Assembly (NCBI GenBank): GCA_012934845.2
Contig: WNNJ02000327.1
Span: forward strand, 30,416 to 94,415
Reading direction: 5' to 3'
DNA length: 64,000 nucleotides
Source of the DNA: Pomphorhynchus laevis
Lineage: Eukaryota > Acanthocephala > Palaeacanthocephala > Echinorhynchida > Pomphorhynchidae
Below the pieces are notes generated by a model that saw only the letters and a program-made list of their open reading frames with translations, made no database searches and was not told where the DNA came from. The position numbers and the translations under genes are program-made. Positions 1 through 13,013 of the stretch are shown piece by piece. Each line of letters starts with the position of its first letter. Positions within the stretch are counted from its first letter, which is position 1.

Positions 1-478
1 AAATATATGAAAAATACAGACTCATTTTTCTTAAAAATGTTTTCAAAAAATTTATATAGATAAATTAACAATGTAATTAGATCAATTATCAACGTAACTT
101 TGTGCATTATATGAATAGTTTGTGCTATACGCAAATGTAAAAATGTTAATATCATAATCTTAAAATTTTCTATAATTCTTTTTACAATTCAGTGTCTGTT
201 TAACCTATTAATAGTAGATGTATTCTGATTGAAGGAATCGGGAAGACTCAAACAGCATAAACTAATGCTGTTTTGACATATTTTAACATATTTTAATTTT
301 TATATTTTATATTTTTTAACATATTTTGATATAATTTGATTTTGTAATTCCATTTGCTAGCACAGAGCATTATTATCCATATTTTCAACTAAGGAGTTTA
401 AATGTATTCCTAATTATATTTTAAGTATTTATATATTAATATTTTTCTGTTTTTTTTAGTATTTTATTTTTATTAATA
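1..478. other. AT-rich segment, nothing recognised
   Basis: No open frame of note and no repeat that I could match elsewhere in the window. Confidence 0.5.
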
Positions 479-892
479 ATGTTAATAATATATTTATTAA
501 AATGCGTTCTTTCCAAACGCAATTTTAAAAGATATCTAGATATATACCTTCTTTATCATCAATATTGGAAAAAATTATATATCAGAAAAAATATCAAAAA
601 ATTCAGAAAAAATTGTATAGTTTGTGATGTTATAAATAATAATTGTATCGTAAGTAATACGACAAACAAATGTTTTTCATTAAATATTAATAATAATTGT
701 AACTGCAATACCGCAGGTGTAGTGTATCTTATACAATGTACATGTGGATTGCAATATATAGGAAAAACATATGAAATGTTAAAAACTAGGTTTAGGCAAC
801 ACATATATAATATACAGCATAATAGTCAAACTATATTTCATAAACATATGAGATTAATAGGACATGATATGAAAAATGTATTTATATATTAA
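479..892 (+). pseudogene. Penelope-like element fragment: GIY-YIG endonuclease
   Basis: The C-terminal two thirds of this open frame match the PLE endonuclease: a cysteine pair CIVC, then CNCNTAGVVYLIQC, TCGLQYIGKT (the GIY-YIG core) and LKTRFRQH. The same layout is known from Neptune/Naiad-type PLEs. The first 30 codons include antisense PLE reverse transcriptase sequence (about 525-567, repeated at 1421-1468), so the frame is chimeric and the fragment degraded. No RT domain is attached. Confidence 0.8.
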
Positions 893-1170
893 AATTTTTC
901 TGTTTTATTTTTAGTATTTTATTTTTATTAATAGTGTAAATTAAAAAACATTTTAATTAAATTACAATTATTAAAATTTAAATGTATTAACTGAGAATAA
1001 TGAAAACTTTATATTTTAGTATGTACTTTCCAGCTCTCAACAGTATATTTCAATTTTATATAACAATTATATATATATTCTATTCAACAATTTTCTATTT
1101 GGCTTTATTCATTTTCATATTTTAAACTAGTAGCCTATAGTTTAAAATATTTTATAGCACCATATTTTAA

Positions 1171-1332
1171 TGTATAATGGTAGTTTCCGGATGTGCTGAG
1201 TAAACAACGATCCAGAATTTCTTACGAAATATGGCATTTATATAAAATGGTGTTGCTTGATAGACGGAACTTTGATTCACGACTTTCGAGCACCATGTCA
1301 CTTCTAGACTACCACTTTAGCATTGAAATGAT
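1171..1332 (-). repeat. Small repeat family C, partial copy
   Basis: Matches, in reverse orientation, the repeats at 25286-25742 and 51140-51965. Shared stretches include GGATGTGCTGAGTAAACAAC, the TTTCTTACGAAAT palindrome and GTCACTTCTAGAC. The left edge lies at the same GTATAAT motif that bounds the other copies. Confidence 0.75.
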
Positions 1333-1409
1333 AGAATAGCCGATAACACTTTTTCTACACTCTTCACTTGGCTCTTTATCGGATAAAGAGACAACTAATG
1401 ATTACATTC

Positions 1410-2255
1410 TCTCCGCACGCAATTTTAAAAGATATCTAGATATATACCTTCTTTATCATCAATATTGGTTATTGATTATTAATTTGATAATCAAGTATCT
1501 TATTCTAATACAAAGTATATTATTTATAGTATATCATTATAGTATAATATAGTATACTATAATATCCTAATAATATTCTATAATATTCTAATAATATTAT
1601 AGTATACTATAATATTATTATATTACTATATTAATATTATTATAGAAAGTATACTATTTATTAATAAAAGTGTTCCCCTTAAAGTTTAAATTTATTTTTA
1701 ATAATATTTTTTTGATTTATATATTTTACTATTTTCTGCTTGATGTTATTTTTATAGTAACCTCAGTTTAAAATATGTATCTATTAAATTATTTAAATGA
1801 TTTTGAAGAATGCCAATATCATTACATATTGTTGCAATTATTAAAATTTCATTATTTAATGTATTACATATTATATAATATATAGTATACATGAATGTCA
1901 ATGCAAACATATGTTTCTTTTAAATTTAAATATGTCATCTTTAAGCTTTAAATTAAAAGTAGTTTTAATTGATGTAAATTTAATGTTCATATCTAGATAT
2001 ATACCTTCTTTATCAAGAAATATACCTTTATCATCATCAAAATTAGTTTAATTAAGAATAAACTAGTTTCTATGTGATGGTGTTTTTATAGTAACGTAGT
2101 TTAAAATATCCATCTATTATATTATTTAAATGATTTTGAAGAAAGCCAATATCATTACATATTGTTGCAATTCTTAAAATTTCATTATTTAATGTATTAT
2201 ATTTTATATGGTATGCATGAATGCTTATGCAAGCTTATTTTAAATTTAATTGTCA
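1410..2255 (-). mobile_element. Degraded PLE reverse-transcriptase C-terminal remnants
   Basis: Read on the minus strand, 1675-2040 and 2041-2255 each carry the PLE RT C-terminal segment (FLQNHLNNLIDTYFKLGYY-like) found more intact at 13371-13925. A short piece also lies at 1421-1468. The copies are strongly decayed and partly stacked on each other. Confidence 0.7.
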
Positions 2256-2365
2256 GATTTACGGCATAAACCTACGATTTATACTATTTTATATAATTAT
2301 ATTTTTAATTAAATTATATAAACTGTTAAGATACGTTAATTAAAAAACGAAATACCGGTATTGTA
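2224..2365. repeat. Direct repeat pair, copy 1 (about 140 bp)
   Basis: Nearly the same sequence recurs at 3780-3925, sharing GCTTATGCAAGCTTATTTTA and then ATTATATAAACTGTTAAG. It lies at the edge of the PLE remnants, so it may be PLE flank or another interspersed repeat. Confidence 0.6.
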
Positions 2366-3779
2366 ATTACTTCAATAGCTTCTGCTATCACTAGGAATGT
2401 GAAAGTTTAGAGTGTTATATCTTTGTTGTTTGAGTATTTATATGTTGAATTGCCTTGTCTCACTCACAAAACAAAAAATAATAAACTGTAAAGAAAAGAA
2501 GATATGGATGTGGAATATCTTAAACTAATGTGAAAAGAACTATTAAAGTGAAATTAAGTATCAAACAAGACAATTCAAAAATACAAAAGAATCATAAGCG
2601 TTACAAAAACGTCACAAAAAAGACGACAAGTAAAACAACAATAGGAATACGGAAGAAAATAAAGTTTTTTTATATTTAAAACTCGGGAACAAATAATAGC
2701 GAATAATAAAAAACAATTAAAAGCTATCCATGTTTTAATACCGTTAATGTATTTTTGTTAATGAAATACGTTTTTATATTTTTGGTGCAAAACGATCATT
2801 TTCAATAAAAAGTATTTCATTAATTGAAGTTAATAGGATGGTGAAAAACGTATGTTAAAGCTTTCTGATCGAATTAGTGTTGGAAAATGCGCTTTCCTGT
2901 TTGATCAAAGCTCACTGGAGTTGACAAATGACCTTGAACACAATCGAGTTAATCGTAAATTTAAGTTTTAACATAAAAACGATGTAAATTCAGAATTATC
3001 AATTATTTAAATTGTATTATTATAAATTATATAGATTCCTGCAATCCTTGTATAAGAGAAAAGTTCATTTAACTACATCAGAAAAAGATAAATTTTGAAA
3101 TTTTATTTTCGTTGTTATCAAATAATGTGATAAAATTTTAATTATATAGTTTTTAATATAAAAATCTTATTTTTCTAAAACAGTCAATGATCATTCGTCC
3201 GCTCATAATTTTACTATTAATTAGATATGGTTTCAAGACAGACCATATTAGTAATCTCACACATTGATGTAAAAAAATTTATTTGCAAAGAATGGAAATA
3301 CAACTGAAAAACTGTAACAAAATAGGCTTTGTACATATGCATCATAAATATTAATTACACATTTTAAAATGTGTTAGTAACAACGGCAGGTACATTTGCC
3401 TTTACTTTGAAGATTTAATAACATCAACATTTAAAACCATAACTAATTGCACTAAATTACAATATCAATTAAAGTAACAAATAATTGGCATTTAACGTTT
3501 AAACTTTCACCTTGAATGGAGTTAATGTTCATTATACAAATCCAAATTTAAGTTTCACTAAGAATTAAATAATTTATTAAATAAATATTAAAGAATATTA
3601 AAAAATCATATTTTGTTGTAGATACAGTTATGTAAAATAATTTATAAGAGCTTTTACGTAAAATATTTATATTGTAAATTCCAACATTGCATTTTTATGT
3701 TGAAATAAGTGTACACTCATTGTTGCAATTAAATTTTAATATAATTTTTAAAAAATAATAGAGTATCAATGAGAGCTTA

Positions 3780-3925
3780 AGCTTATGCAAGCTTATTTTA
3801 AATTATGTCAGATTTACGTCATAAACCTACAATTTAAACTATTTTATATAATTATATTTCTAATTGAATTATATAAACTGTTAAGAAACGTTAATTGCAA
3901 AAGCGAAATATTTAATTGTAAGACC
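3780..3925. repeat. Direct repeat pair, copy 2
   Basis: Second copy of the 2224-2365 repeat. The 64-codon open frame over it is not a gene: the same sequence at copy 1 is not open. Confidence 0.6.
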
Positions 3926-3984
3926 GTTACAAAATTTACGATTGAAATTTTGATGATTTTATTCAGCAAGTTATTTTAATCCTA

Positions 3985-4255
3985 TCTATAAACTAACAGC
4001 ATTACGCTACATTCCAGTATTGGTGGACCTCATCAGTTACTGATTCAATACCATCGTTTTGATCCATTTAATGTTGACTGATGATCACTCGACTCGTCTG
4101 CTTTTATTGACAATTAGATTGATCAAAATATTTCGTCTTACATTGTGTTTAATTGAAATTATTTCTGATTTCGAATTAAATCAGCGATGATAAGGGAAGG
4201 TGTTACCTTCATGTGAAAACCTACTTATTTCCCCTTATTCAATACGTAAATTTGA
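3985..4255 (+). repeat. Interspersed repeat D, copy 1
   Basis: Matches the reverse complement of 12290-12550 over about 260 bp. Blocks in common include TGGTGG, CATCAG..ACTGATYCAATAC, GATGAYAATCACTC and GAAAACCTAC. No coding capacity; the family is unknown to me. Confidence 0.65.
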
Positions 4256-6419
4256 CGTTTTGATATTTTTAATGTTGGCTGACGATCACACGACTTGTCT
4301 GCATTATTTACAATTTGATTGAATGAAATGTGCAACGTGTGTGTCTAAAAGATATCGCAAAGGCCGTAACAAATATGTGAAGTGATCACATGATTTGTGA
4401 CATGAAGATGTGGCAGCGATATAAAAGAAAAACGACGTGTGGTTGTTTTTTAGCTATAGAAAATAGTAACCTTTATTTTCTTTTATTATATATAAAGCTT
4501 TTCTTTTTACATTTTGCAAATTTAATTTAAGTAACGGTGATTTAATTTTTAGATAAACATTATTTTTGTGGTAGATATGTTTGTCCCAATTTTTGTCCAC
4601 ATCGTAATAATAGCGAAAACATTAATTATTATATATGATTTCTTATAATTTCTAATATTTGTAATACTAAAGTTGTTTTTAAAGAATCCCTCATATTCCA
4701 TTAAATGTTTGTTTAAATTTTCCATACTCGAAAGAATTACATCCTAAATTTATGTCACAAAGAAACTTTCAACTTAATTTCAAATTACTAATCGGAAAAA
4801 GCAAATAACTCTGATTTTTTAGTTCAGAATATAATCAAACCGTATACACTTGTTACACACCCTTCTTTCTATATATTTCAAAGTTGCAATTTAATAGATA
4901 GCTACATGACAATATAATACATTTGTGTGAATATATTCATATACATCGCCTGAGATCACCTTCGAGTAAATTTAATGTCTTGGCTTTGAAAAATTGTACG
5001 AAGAGGCCAATTGCATTGGCGAAAAATAAAGTTGTTTAAAGTTGTTTAAAATAAAGTTGTTTAAAAAATAAAGTTGATCTTTATTCTCGAGAATAAAGAA
5101 AAGACATAATTAAATTTGCTCCGAAGATAATGCTGTACGATATCTTAAAATATTTAAAAAGGTTCTTTACAGCGAAAATATACCAGCTTCTTTCAATGTA
5201 TCTAACTTTCAGCAAATATCGTCCCAACAGATAGACCACTATCTACTAGAGCAAAATAGCATGTCAACACAATAAATAATGCCGCATGGAACGAACAAAA
5301 GTTGAGCTGCACAGTCTCCAAGCATTTTAGCAGAACAAATTAACTTACAGACATCTCGATGTGTACACCTATGACTGAATCTGATATCATAAGACGTTAA
5401 AGTCGCTGTTTATAACCATAAACAGTTAAAAGCTAATACCGGGTAAATATAAAGTTACCAAAAATTTTATGTTACCACCAAACTACTGACTTGCTTCATG
5501 TTTTATTTCTACTATGTATCTTTTTGTAATCAATGATAATGTTGATCATGTGCACCACCGGAATATTAGAAACTATTCTGAACATTTATATCTCGCCTTT
5601 GAATTATTCAAATATTTTAAATTTAAAAATAAAAATCGTTTTAATTTTTATTGTTGGCAGAGCGCCGTTTAATTGTGAACTAATTAAATCAACAAAACGA
5701 TCTGCCACAAACAATCTGACTAGGTCGGATGCCCATTTGATCAAGAATTATGTCTCTCGCTTCGAATAAGGATTTTTACATTTATAAATAGGATAAACGT
5801 AGTTTTAATCAATTAAAAAATAAATTAACCTTTTTTTAATTGATTTGGAAATCACATGTTCAACGTATTAAATTTTATGATACAAAATTTATAATTTTTT
5901 TATTGAACTTATTAAGTTGAAATCAAAAGAGGTGTCCGATTCATTATAGCCGATTATATTCAATTCTTTATTTAAAACTACCATAAACATCAGCTATAAA
6001 TATACAAATTTAATTTCTGCAAAACTACTTTGGGTCAGATCGATTTGGAAATTGATCTGACACTAACGATTTAGTCATTCACGATGTCAATTTGGTCAAA
6101 AATCATAACTCTCGCTTCGACGTTTATTTTAATCTTCTGTTCTTTAGTATTTTCCACTAAGTGAAGTAGATGAGTTAGTAAACTAAATTTGGTAACTATT
6201 TATAGTATTGTTCTCTGATCATATAGACATTTGGGCAATATCTCTTTAATTATCTCTCTAATTCTTATTCTGATACATCGTCTAATGACTTTTATTTTAA
6301 ATTTCAGTTTAAAATTTAAACTTGATATAAATTATATAAAGTAAGTAATTAGTAATAAGTAATTAAAATCAAAATTTCTAAATGTCAAATTGTAAATGTA
6401 AATATCAAAATTACTAAAT

Positions 6420-8760
6420 GTAAATGTTTGGTCGAGGAATAGGGACCAAATCCTGATTGCGTAACAGTTCCTCCTGATGACCTCTAATCCTTATGCTGAT
6501 ACATCGTCTATTATTTATCAGTCAATTCATAAAAATTGATTTTTATTTTCAATTTCAATTTTTTATTTTTACTTGATATAAATTAAATGAAATCTTATAT
6601 AAATTTATTAAATTATTTATGATTAGTTATTATTATTTAATTGTTTATTATTTAATTATTAAATTTTTATTTATCTTTGTTTAATTTATAAATAATTAAA
6701 TATGCATAGACTCAGTTATCTGATCTGACTTGATCTACTGACAAAAATAAATTAAAAAATCTAATTTGATGTCAAATTTATATTCCGATTAATTGATAAT
6801 ATTTAATATTTATTCAATAAGCGAACAAATTTATCTAAATAGCCTTATTCTTAATAAAGCTAATATTGATTATAAAGAAGTTATATATGTAGATTTGAAC
6901 ATTAAATTAAAACTATTATTAATTTATATCGTAGATGGAATATTTAAATTTACAAGAAACATATACAAATATGTTTCTTGTAAATTTAAATATGCCATCA
7001 GTATGCCATAAGCATTCATGCATACTATATAATATAAAATATAATACATTAAATAATGAAATTTTAAGAATTGCAACAATTTTTAACGTTTTTGGTTTTC
7101 TTCAAAATCATTTAAATAATTTAATAGATGCATATTTTAAACTAGATTACTATAAAAATATGATTAAACAGAAAATAGTAAATTATATAAATCAACAACA
7201 TATTGTTAAAAACAAATTTAATCTCTTTAGCGAAAAATTTTTGAGGATAAATAATAAATAATATACTTTGTATCAGAATAAGAAACACTGTATACTCTAA
7301 TTATATCAGAAAAATGCAATATTAATAATACAATTAAACAGAAAATAGTTACATTTTAAATAAACACAATATTATCAAAAATACATTTAAAATCATTAGC
7401 GAAAAATTATTATGGCTGGATAATAAATAATATACTTTGTATTAGAATAAGTCACTTAATAATTAAATTTCGTCAGAGGAAATACGTCATAAGCATGTAT
7501 TTGTCCCCGCTATATTTTGGGTCGAGGAACAGGGCCGAAAAAACCTGATAGCCTAGCAGTTCCTCCTAATGACCTCTAATTCTTATTCTGATACAACGTC
7601 TGTTATTTATTAGTCAATTCATAAAAATGAAGTTTATTTTAAATTTCATTTTTAAATTTTAACTTGATATAAAAGCAATGAAAGGTAATTATCTACTAGA
7701 AAAATATTATTTGCCTTCGCATTACTAGATTTATTGTAGGTATATAGCACGGAGCAATAAGTCATTTTAAAACACGCAGATTCAAAATGAACTTCCGACG
7801 CGCAATGTCTGATAAAACATTTGACAATAAGCGCGTGTATAAATATATATCTTGTATAAAATACGTGTATCTTAAATATTATTACTAGCATTAATAGCAT
7901 TTAAGAGCGATTGTAGTTATTAACAATACAAGGTTATTACATGATATACTGTACGATAAAATGATTTATCCTCTTGATGATTCCTCTTGATGACCTCTAT
8001 TCTTTATTCGAATATTTTATTTTAAATTCCAATTTTAAATTTTAACTTGATATAAATTATATAAATCTTACAATAACAACTATTTATTATTTATAATTAT
8101 TTAAATATTAAAAAACGCTTTGAGTTAATTCTCGTAATTCTGCATTTTATTCTGCGGTATATTTCGTTGCTAATAATTGTCGATGAATCACATAATGAAT
8201 TCTAATTCTTTTAATTCATTAATTGACATCTAATCCTTATTCTTATACATCGTCTGTTATTAGTCAATTCATTAAAAATTGACTTTTATTTTAAATTTCA
8301 ATTTTAAATTTTAACTTAATATAAAATATTTTATAACAATTGTTTACAACCGCTTCCTTATTCGGATATTATAAGTAAATTCAAAAAAATTGACTTTTAT
8401 TATACATTTCAATTTCAAATTTTAACTTGATATAAATATAAATTAGTAAATGCTTTATAATTATTTTTTTATTGTAATTTTTTAGAATTATTTCTATTTT
8501 TAATTCCAACTTAGCATTTCCTCCTAATGACCTCTAATCCTTATTCTAATACAACGTCTGTTATTTATTAGTTAATTCATAAAAATTGATTTGCATTTTT
8601 AATTTCAGTTTATAATTAATCTTGATATAAATTATAAAAAAATTTATAACAATTATTTATTATTAATTAATTTGTTATTATTTAATTATTTAACTTTTAT
8701 TTTGCATTATTTTTAATTTGCAATATAAAATACGTATACTCAGTTAGCTTATTTAATCTT
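6420..8760 (+). mobile_element. PLE cluster: RT C-terminal remnant and repeated PLE 3' tails
   Basis: 6790-7262 carries the PLE RT C-terminal region, ending in the usual terminal FL..NNK. Around it, the PLE 3' tail appears several times (6425-6740, 7494-7680, 7970-8060, 8215-8330, 8515-8755), recognisable by CCTCCTGATGACCTCTAAT, TTAGTCAATTCATAAAAATTG and TTTTAACTTGATATAAATTA. The tail often ends in ACGTAGACTCAGTTAGCTGA. This looks like repeated truncated PLE insertions; all are degraded. Confidence 0.72.
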
Positions 8761-8859
8761 AAATATCTTTATTATTTATATGAACATAATGTTTAAGTTA
8801 TCGGATCTTTATATAAATGTCATTAAGATCAAGAGTTTTAGCGATAATTTTTGCTAATT

Positions 8860-9690
8860 TAGATTATTCAAAGTGTCATTCTTCGCCAATGCATGTTATA
8901 TGAGAAGGGTTGTAGTCCGCACTGCTTGCCCATATATTCTTTGACATGCCAGCAAAATTGAGGATTCTTTAGTATCAGCAAAAGTACCAGCATAAAAAGG
9001 TACATATATGTGTCAGCAAAGGTACACAGCCTTCTAATGAGTCCGAGTGTACAATTGCACGGCAGTAGTGGACGAAACAATACTAATATGTCAGGCTAAA
9101 ATTTGGCATGTTGTGATACACGCTGTATGTAGTTGGATGCAATGAAGAAATGATACCGTAGATAATTTCTGTTGCGAAATCTATTTGTGTGATATAGCAA
9201 AATTGATAAATAAAAGAATCCATTAAAGGATCACCAACACCTGTTGGCGTCATTCGAAAGTTACAAAGTACAAAATAGTCAGCATATATTAGGACTTCTA
9301 AGGTGATTTAACAACATAGCACAGTAATTAAAAATTTATGTTACGAGATACATAAAACGATTCCTTTCTCGATTTAAGAATCAATAGAAAATTTAGCATT
9401 ATTATGTTTTGTTTATTTTATAATTATATTAAATACGTAGACTCAGTTATCTGATTTGATTTGTTCTACTGACATGTTATTATTGACATGTAGACTTTGT
9501 TTTCCCGGTAATACGACCTCTGTCAGAAATAATAAACCTATGTATTATTGGTTACGACGTTATTATTATGTTTTCTTATTTTCAAACAAGTTTGATGAAT
9601 TATAAATTTAAAAAAGGAAGAAGTTTGCATCCCAAGTTATTTACACTTTAAAATACACTTATATCTTTAAATAAAAGTCGATTTTTATGA
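8860..9690. other. Unclassified repeat debris
   Basis: About 60 bp around 9070-9115 (GTGGACGAAAC..CAATATG..GGCATGTT) recurs, diverged, at 59705-59760. The 70-codon open frame at 8868-9080 shows no family match. From 9430 to 9600 there is a PLE-tail end followed by sequence also seen, diverged, near 35690-35800. Confidence 0.4.
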
Positions 9691-10640
9691 ATTGACTAAT
9701 AAATAACAGACGTTGTATCAGAATAAGAATTAGATGTTATCAGGAGGAACTGCTATGCAATCAGGTTTCGGTCCCCATTCCTCGACCCAACATAGCAGCG
9801 GGCCCAAACACGTGCTAATGACATATTTTTTCTGATGAAATTTGATTATCTAGTATCATATTTAAATACAAAGTATATATTTATTATCCATCCATAAAAA
9901 TTTGCAGCTAATGATTTTAAATTTATTTTTTATATTATTGTGTTGGTATATATATTTTACTATTTTCTGGTTGATGATATTTTTATAATAACCTAGCTTA
10001 AAATATGTATCCAATAAATTATTTAAATGATTTTGAAGTAATACAATATCGTTACAAATAGTTGCAATTCTTAAAATTTCATTATTTAATAAATTATATT
10101 TTATATTATATGGTATGCATGAATTCTCATGCAAAAATATGTTTATGGTAAATTTAAATATATATCTTAACAATATAAATTAAAAGTAGTTTTAATTGAT
10201 GTTAATTTAATGTTCATATCTAGATATAAAACCTCTTTATTATTAATATTGGTTTTATTGAGAATAAGGCTACCTGGATAAATTTGTTTGATTATTGAAT
10301 AAAACTTATTAGAGTTAAATACAAATATATCATCAATATATTGAAACATATATTTTATTGTTTATTGAATAAAAATTATTAGTTAAATACACGTATCTAA
10401 TTATTGTACCGAAAGATATATTTCATATCTTTATATAATTTAGATTTATTTTTTAAACAGTTATGAACAAATTCATATTCTATAAAGCTTAAAAATAAGT
10501 CAGCTATAATTGGGCTACTATTACCACCCATTGGAACACCTTTTACTTGTCTAAATATAGATGTCCCTACTTTTAAATAATTTTGATTTATCAAAATATT
10601 TAAGTCAAATGATACCATTCCGCGTGAAGTTTTGTAATCA
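9690..10640 (-). mobile_element. PLE reverse transcriptase copy, 5'-truncated, with 3' tail
   Basis: On the minus strand 10640 to 10400 encodes the RT finger/palm region FRQVKGVPMGGNSSPIIADL. A diverged catalytic region follows, and then the C-terminal part to about 9862, ending FLWMDNK. The PLE 3' tail lies at 9690-9860. The copy is broken. Upstream of the RT it joins abruptly to a different sequence (10640-10960) that holds a hammerhead motif. Confidence 0.82.
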
Positions 10641-10960
10641 TATAAGCCTGAAACGAAAGAAAGACGAAAAACACTGCTAGATACAGTTTCGTCATCACGA
10701 TGACTCATCAGTGCCAGATGACTCCCTGTCATAAGGGATCTTCCCACAGGGAGGGTCCCTCCACTCTTGTGAATACCGTCTTTTACTATTGTCATTATTC
10801 CAATGGGATCGGGATCCACCATCAAACGCCAACACGCCGCCTTCTGATTGAACCACTCAGGATATCTCACACACCTAAGTGTCCAATTAAGAAGTACTAT
10901 GGTAGGTAGTCTAGATATGAGAAGCTTCAAAAAACTTAGTCTTTGCGCTGGGGGACGACT
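10640..10960 (-). repeat. Ribozyme-bearing small repeat joined to a PLE fragment
   Basis: A segment of clearly higher GC than its neighbours, read on the minus strand. It carries a weak tRNA-like stretch (about 10866-10800, with CCTGAGTGGTTC and GGATCCCGATCC), nested GGGA/TCCC hairpins and then a hammerhead ribozyme core (10711-10686). I see no other copy in the window. It may be the leading repeat of the PLE copy it abuts or an independent SINE-like element. Confidence 0.6.
10665..10725 (-). ncRNA. Hammerhead ribozyme motif (second family)
   Basis: The minus strand from 10711 reads CTGATGAG, then TCAT, loop CGTG, ATGA and CGAAAC: the conserved core with a perfect five-pair stem II (GUCAU/AUGAC). 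The bases after GAAA form stem III (ACUG, seven-base loop, CAGU). The base after that stem is G, where active hammerheads need A, C or U. This copy may therefore be inactive, or the stem III register may differ. Confidence 0.75.
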
Positions 10961-12290
10961 AAAAGATTTAATTTAAATTTATTATTTAAAACTTTACGGT
11001 TTCTTTTACAAAAGCTTATCATTAGAGAAATTTCACAACCATGAAATTACTTACAAATTTCATGTAATTACTTTACCTTCTACACTTTAAACTGCATATG
11101 CCAATTCTTGCGAAACAGTATCATCAACCCATTCTAGAAACATTTTTTGATTTAACAGGTAATATTTTTAACAAAGCATTCCAGGCTTTTATTTAAGTGT
11201 TTGCTTATATGACTAACACCATGGATTCGTAAAAACAACATTGATAACTAAATACAATTGTAATATTTAAGTAAAACAGCCTAAATTAGTAATCACGCTT
11301 TGATAGTTTCTTGATCTGAAGTACAGCAAGAATGTCGTATCAAGGTGAAAAATACTTCACGTAAATTTATGCCAATCTTTTAGTTCATTTGATCACAATT
11401 AAAATCATTACCCTGTACTTTGTGCAATGGTCATCAACTAACTCCACAAATACATTTAACTCTCCTAATATATAACTAACTCGTAAAATATATTTGGTTC
11501 AAATCATTACTTTAAACTTGTATTGCTTAAATCAGTTGTTTTAATTACAAGTAGTCGTTTTAACAAACAAATCCAGGTTTTAATGATATAAAATTGATAA
11601 AACTAATTTTCAATTTCTTATTTCCTAAAATAAGCCAACATGTACTAACATGTTGTTGGCTTATGACGAAATAATACATTTCAGTATTGATGAAAATCAT
11701 TAGATGCTAATCCAATACTTATATTTCAGGCAAATTTACCTTAGATTACGAGAATTCAATTATTAAAAATCATTCGATGATTAACGAACATTCGATCATA
11801 AACGATCATTCGATTATTATTTATCATTCGATCATTAACGATCATTTGATTATTAAAAAAATTGATTATTAACAAAAATTTAATCACAAGGATCATCCAG
11901 GCCTGTCATCTTCAGTTTTACTAAACTTATAATTTAATTTAACCGAATTAAAGGCTATATATTTTGTAATTTTCAAATGTATTCAATTCATTAATGATTT
12001 TAAATTAAATATGCGGTAGTAGAATAGAGACAACATAAAATTTGATAGCCTGTATACATTGAATAATTATTCTGGTGAGAGCTCACCTTCTTGAGCCGGC
12101 AATAATAACAGTTACGACATTGTATATCGAACTTAATTAATAAATTTACAATAATTTTATTTATTATTCTAATTTGAATTTATTACAGAATTTTCCTAAT
12201 TTAAGGTTGAGAAAAAACTGTAGACGACTAGTTTGAGAAAGAAATAGGTATGTTTCCTAATTCTCTTCTAATTACCTTCAAATTTACCTG
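10960..12290. other. AT-rich intergenic DNA
   Basis: No gene or protein-family signal. 11770-11880 holds an imperfect short tandem array of CATTCGAT(C/T)ATTAACGAT-type units, and 11636-11668 holds a 15-bp inverted repeat around the word CATGTTAGTACATG. Confidence 0.45.
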
Positions 12291-12550
12291 CAAATATAGG
12301 TAGGTTTTCATATTGAAGGTAAATCTTCCCCTTACCAACGCTGATTTAATTTAAAATTAGAAATGATTTCAATTAAATTTGCAAAATGTAATACGAGTCT
12401 TTTATTAAATCCAAATGCTAATAAAGCATACGAGTAGAGTGATTGTCATCTAGCATTAAAAGGACCGAAACGTGAAACGTAAGTATTGGATCAGTAGCTG
12501 ATGCGGCCCACCAACAATGAAATGTAACGAACTAATGTTGGCGTATTTAT
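12290..12550 (-). repeat. Interspersed repeat D, copy 2
   Basis: Inverted copy of the repeat at 3985-4255. It ends about 370 bp beyond the MYPT stop codon. Confidence 0.65.
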
Positions 12551-12917
12551 AGGATTAAAGCAGACTGCATAATAAAATAGTAATCAAATTTTAATGGTAA
12601 CAATGACTGAACTTGCTAAATATTTTCAATTTTGATAAAACTCTAATTATAACGGCATGAAAAACCACGATTTCACAGTTAAAATCATAAACAACAGTTT
12701 GATTTAATTGTTACAAAATTAAGAATAACAATTTGACAATTCTTTAGTGTTTTATCATGTATGTATTGTGCAATTGATTCTTTGAAATTCAACGCAGTCG
12801 TTTATAGATAGGAAACCAATATACTTCGTTCAATAATACAAATAATTGACACTTATTGCTGTTGTGTTGATTTCAATGTATAAAATTATTTAAGAATGTA
12901 CTGTCCATTAGTACACA

Positions 12918-13013
12918 TCACGATTGTTGTTTTGACATTTTGCTAATCACACGAATAAGTGCGGCATTCTCGTCTTTTAGGCGAACATTGTCCGATTTTA
13001 AAGCATCAAATTT
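12918..13013 (-). CDS. MYPT exon 23: C-terminus and stop
   Basis: Encodes [18 protein letters not shown] then [13 protein letters not shown] and TGA. The human C-terminus is [21 protein letters not shown], so this is the true end of the long isoform. I see no clear poly(A) signal within a few tens of bases. Confidence 0.95.
   Translation of the reverse strand, partial: [31 protein letters not shown]

Larger units (their letters stand above)
2370..6420. other. AT-rich intergenic DNA without recognisable genes
   Basis: Apart from the two repeats at 3780-3925 and 3985-4255, I see no coding signal. A 70-bp sequence ending in CTCTCGCTTCGA occurs at about 5690-5768 and again, diverged, at about 6045-6122. 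The 78-codon open frame at 5533-5769 covers the first of these and is probably not a gene. Confidence 0.5.

Noticed and set aside
6420-8760. CTGATGA words in the PLE tails as hammerheads
   Set aside because: CCTCCTGATGACCTC is not followed by GAAA closing a stem II; the preceding GGCCGAAAC does not pair with it.
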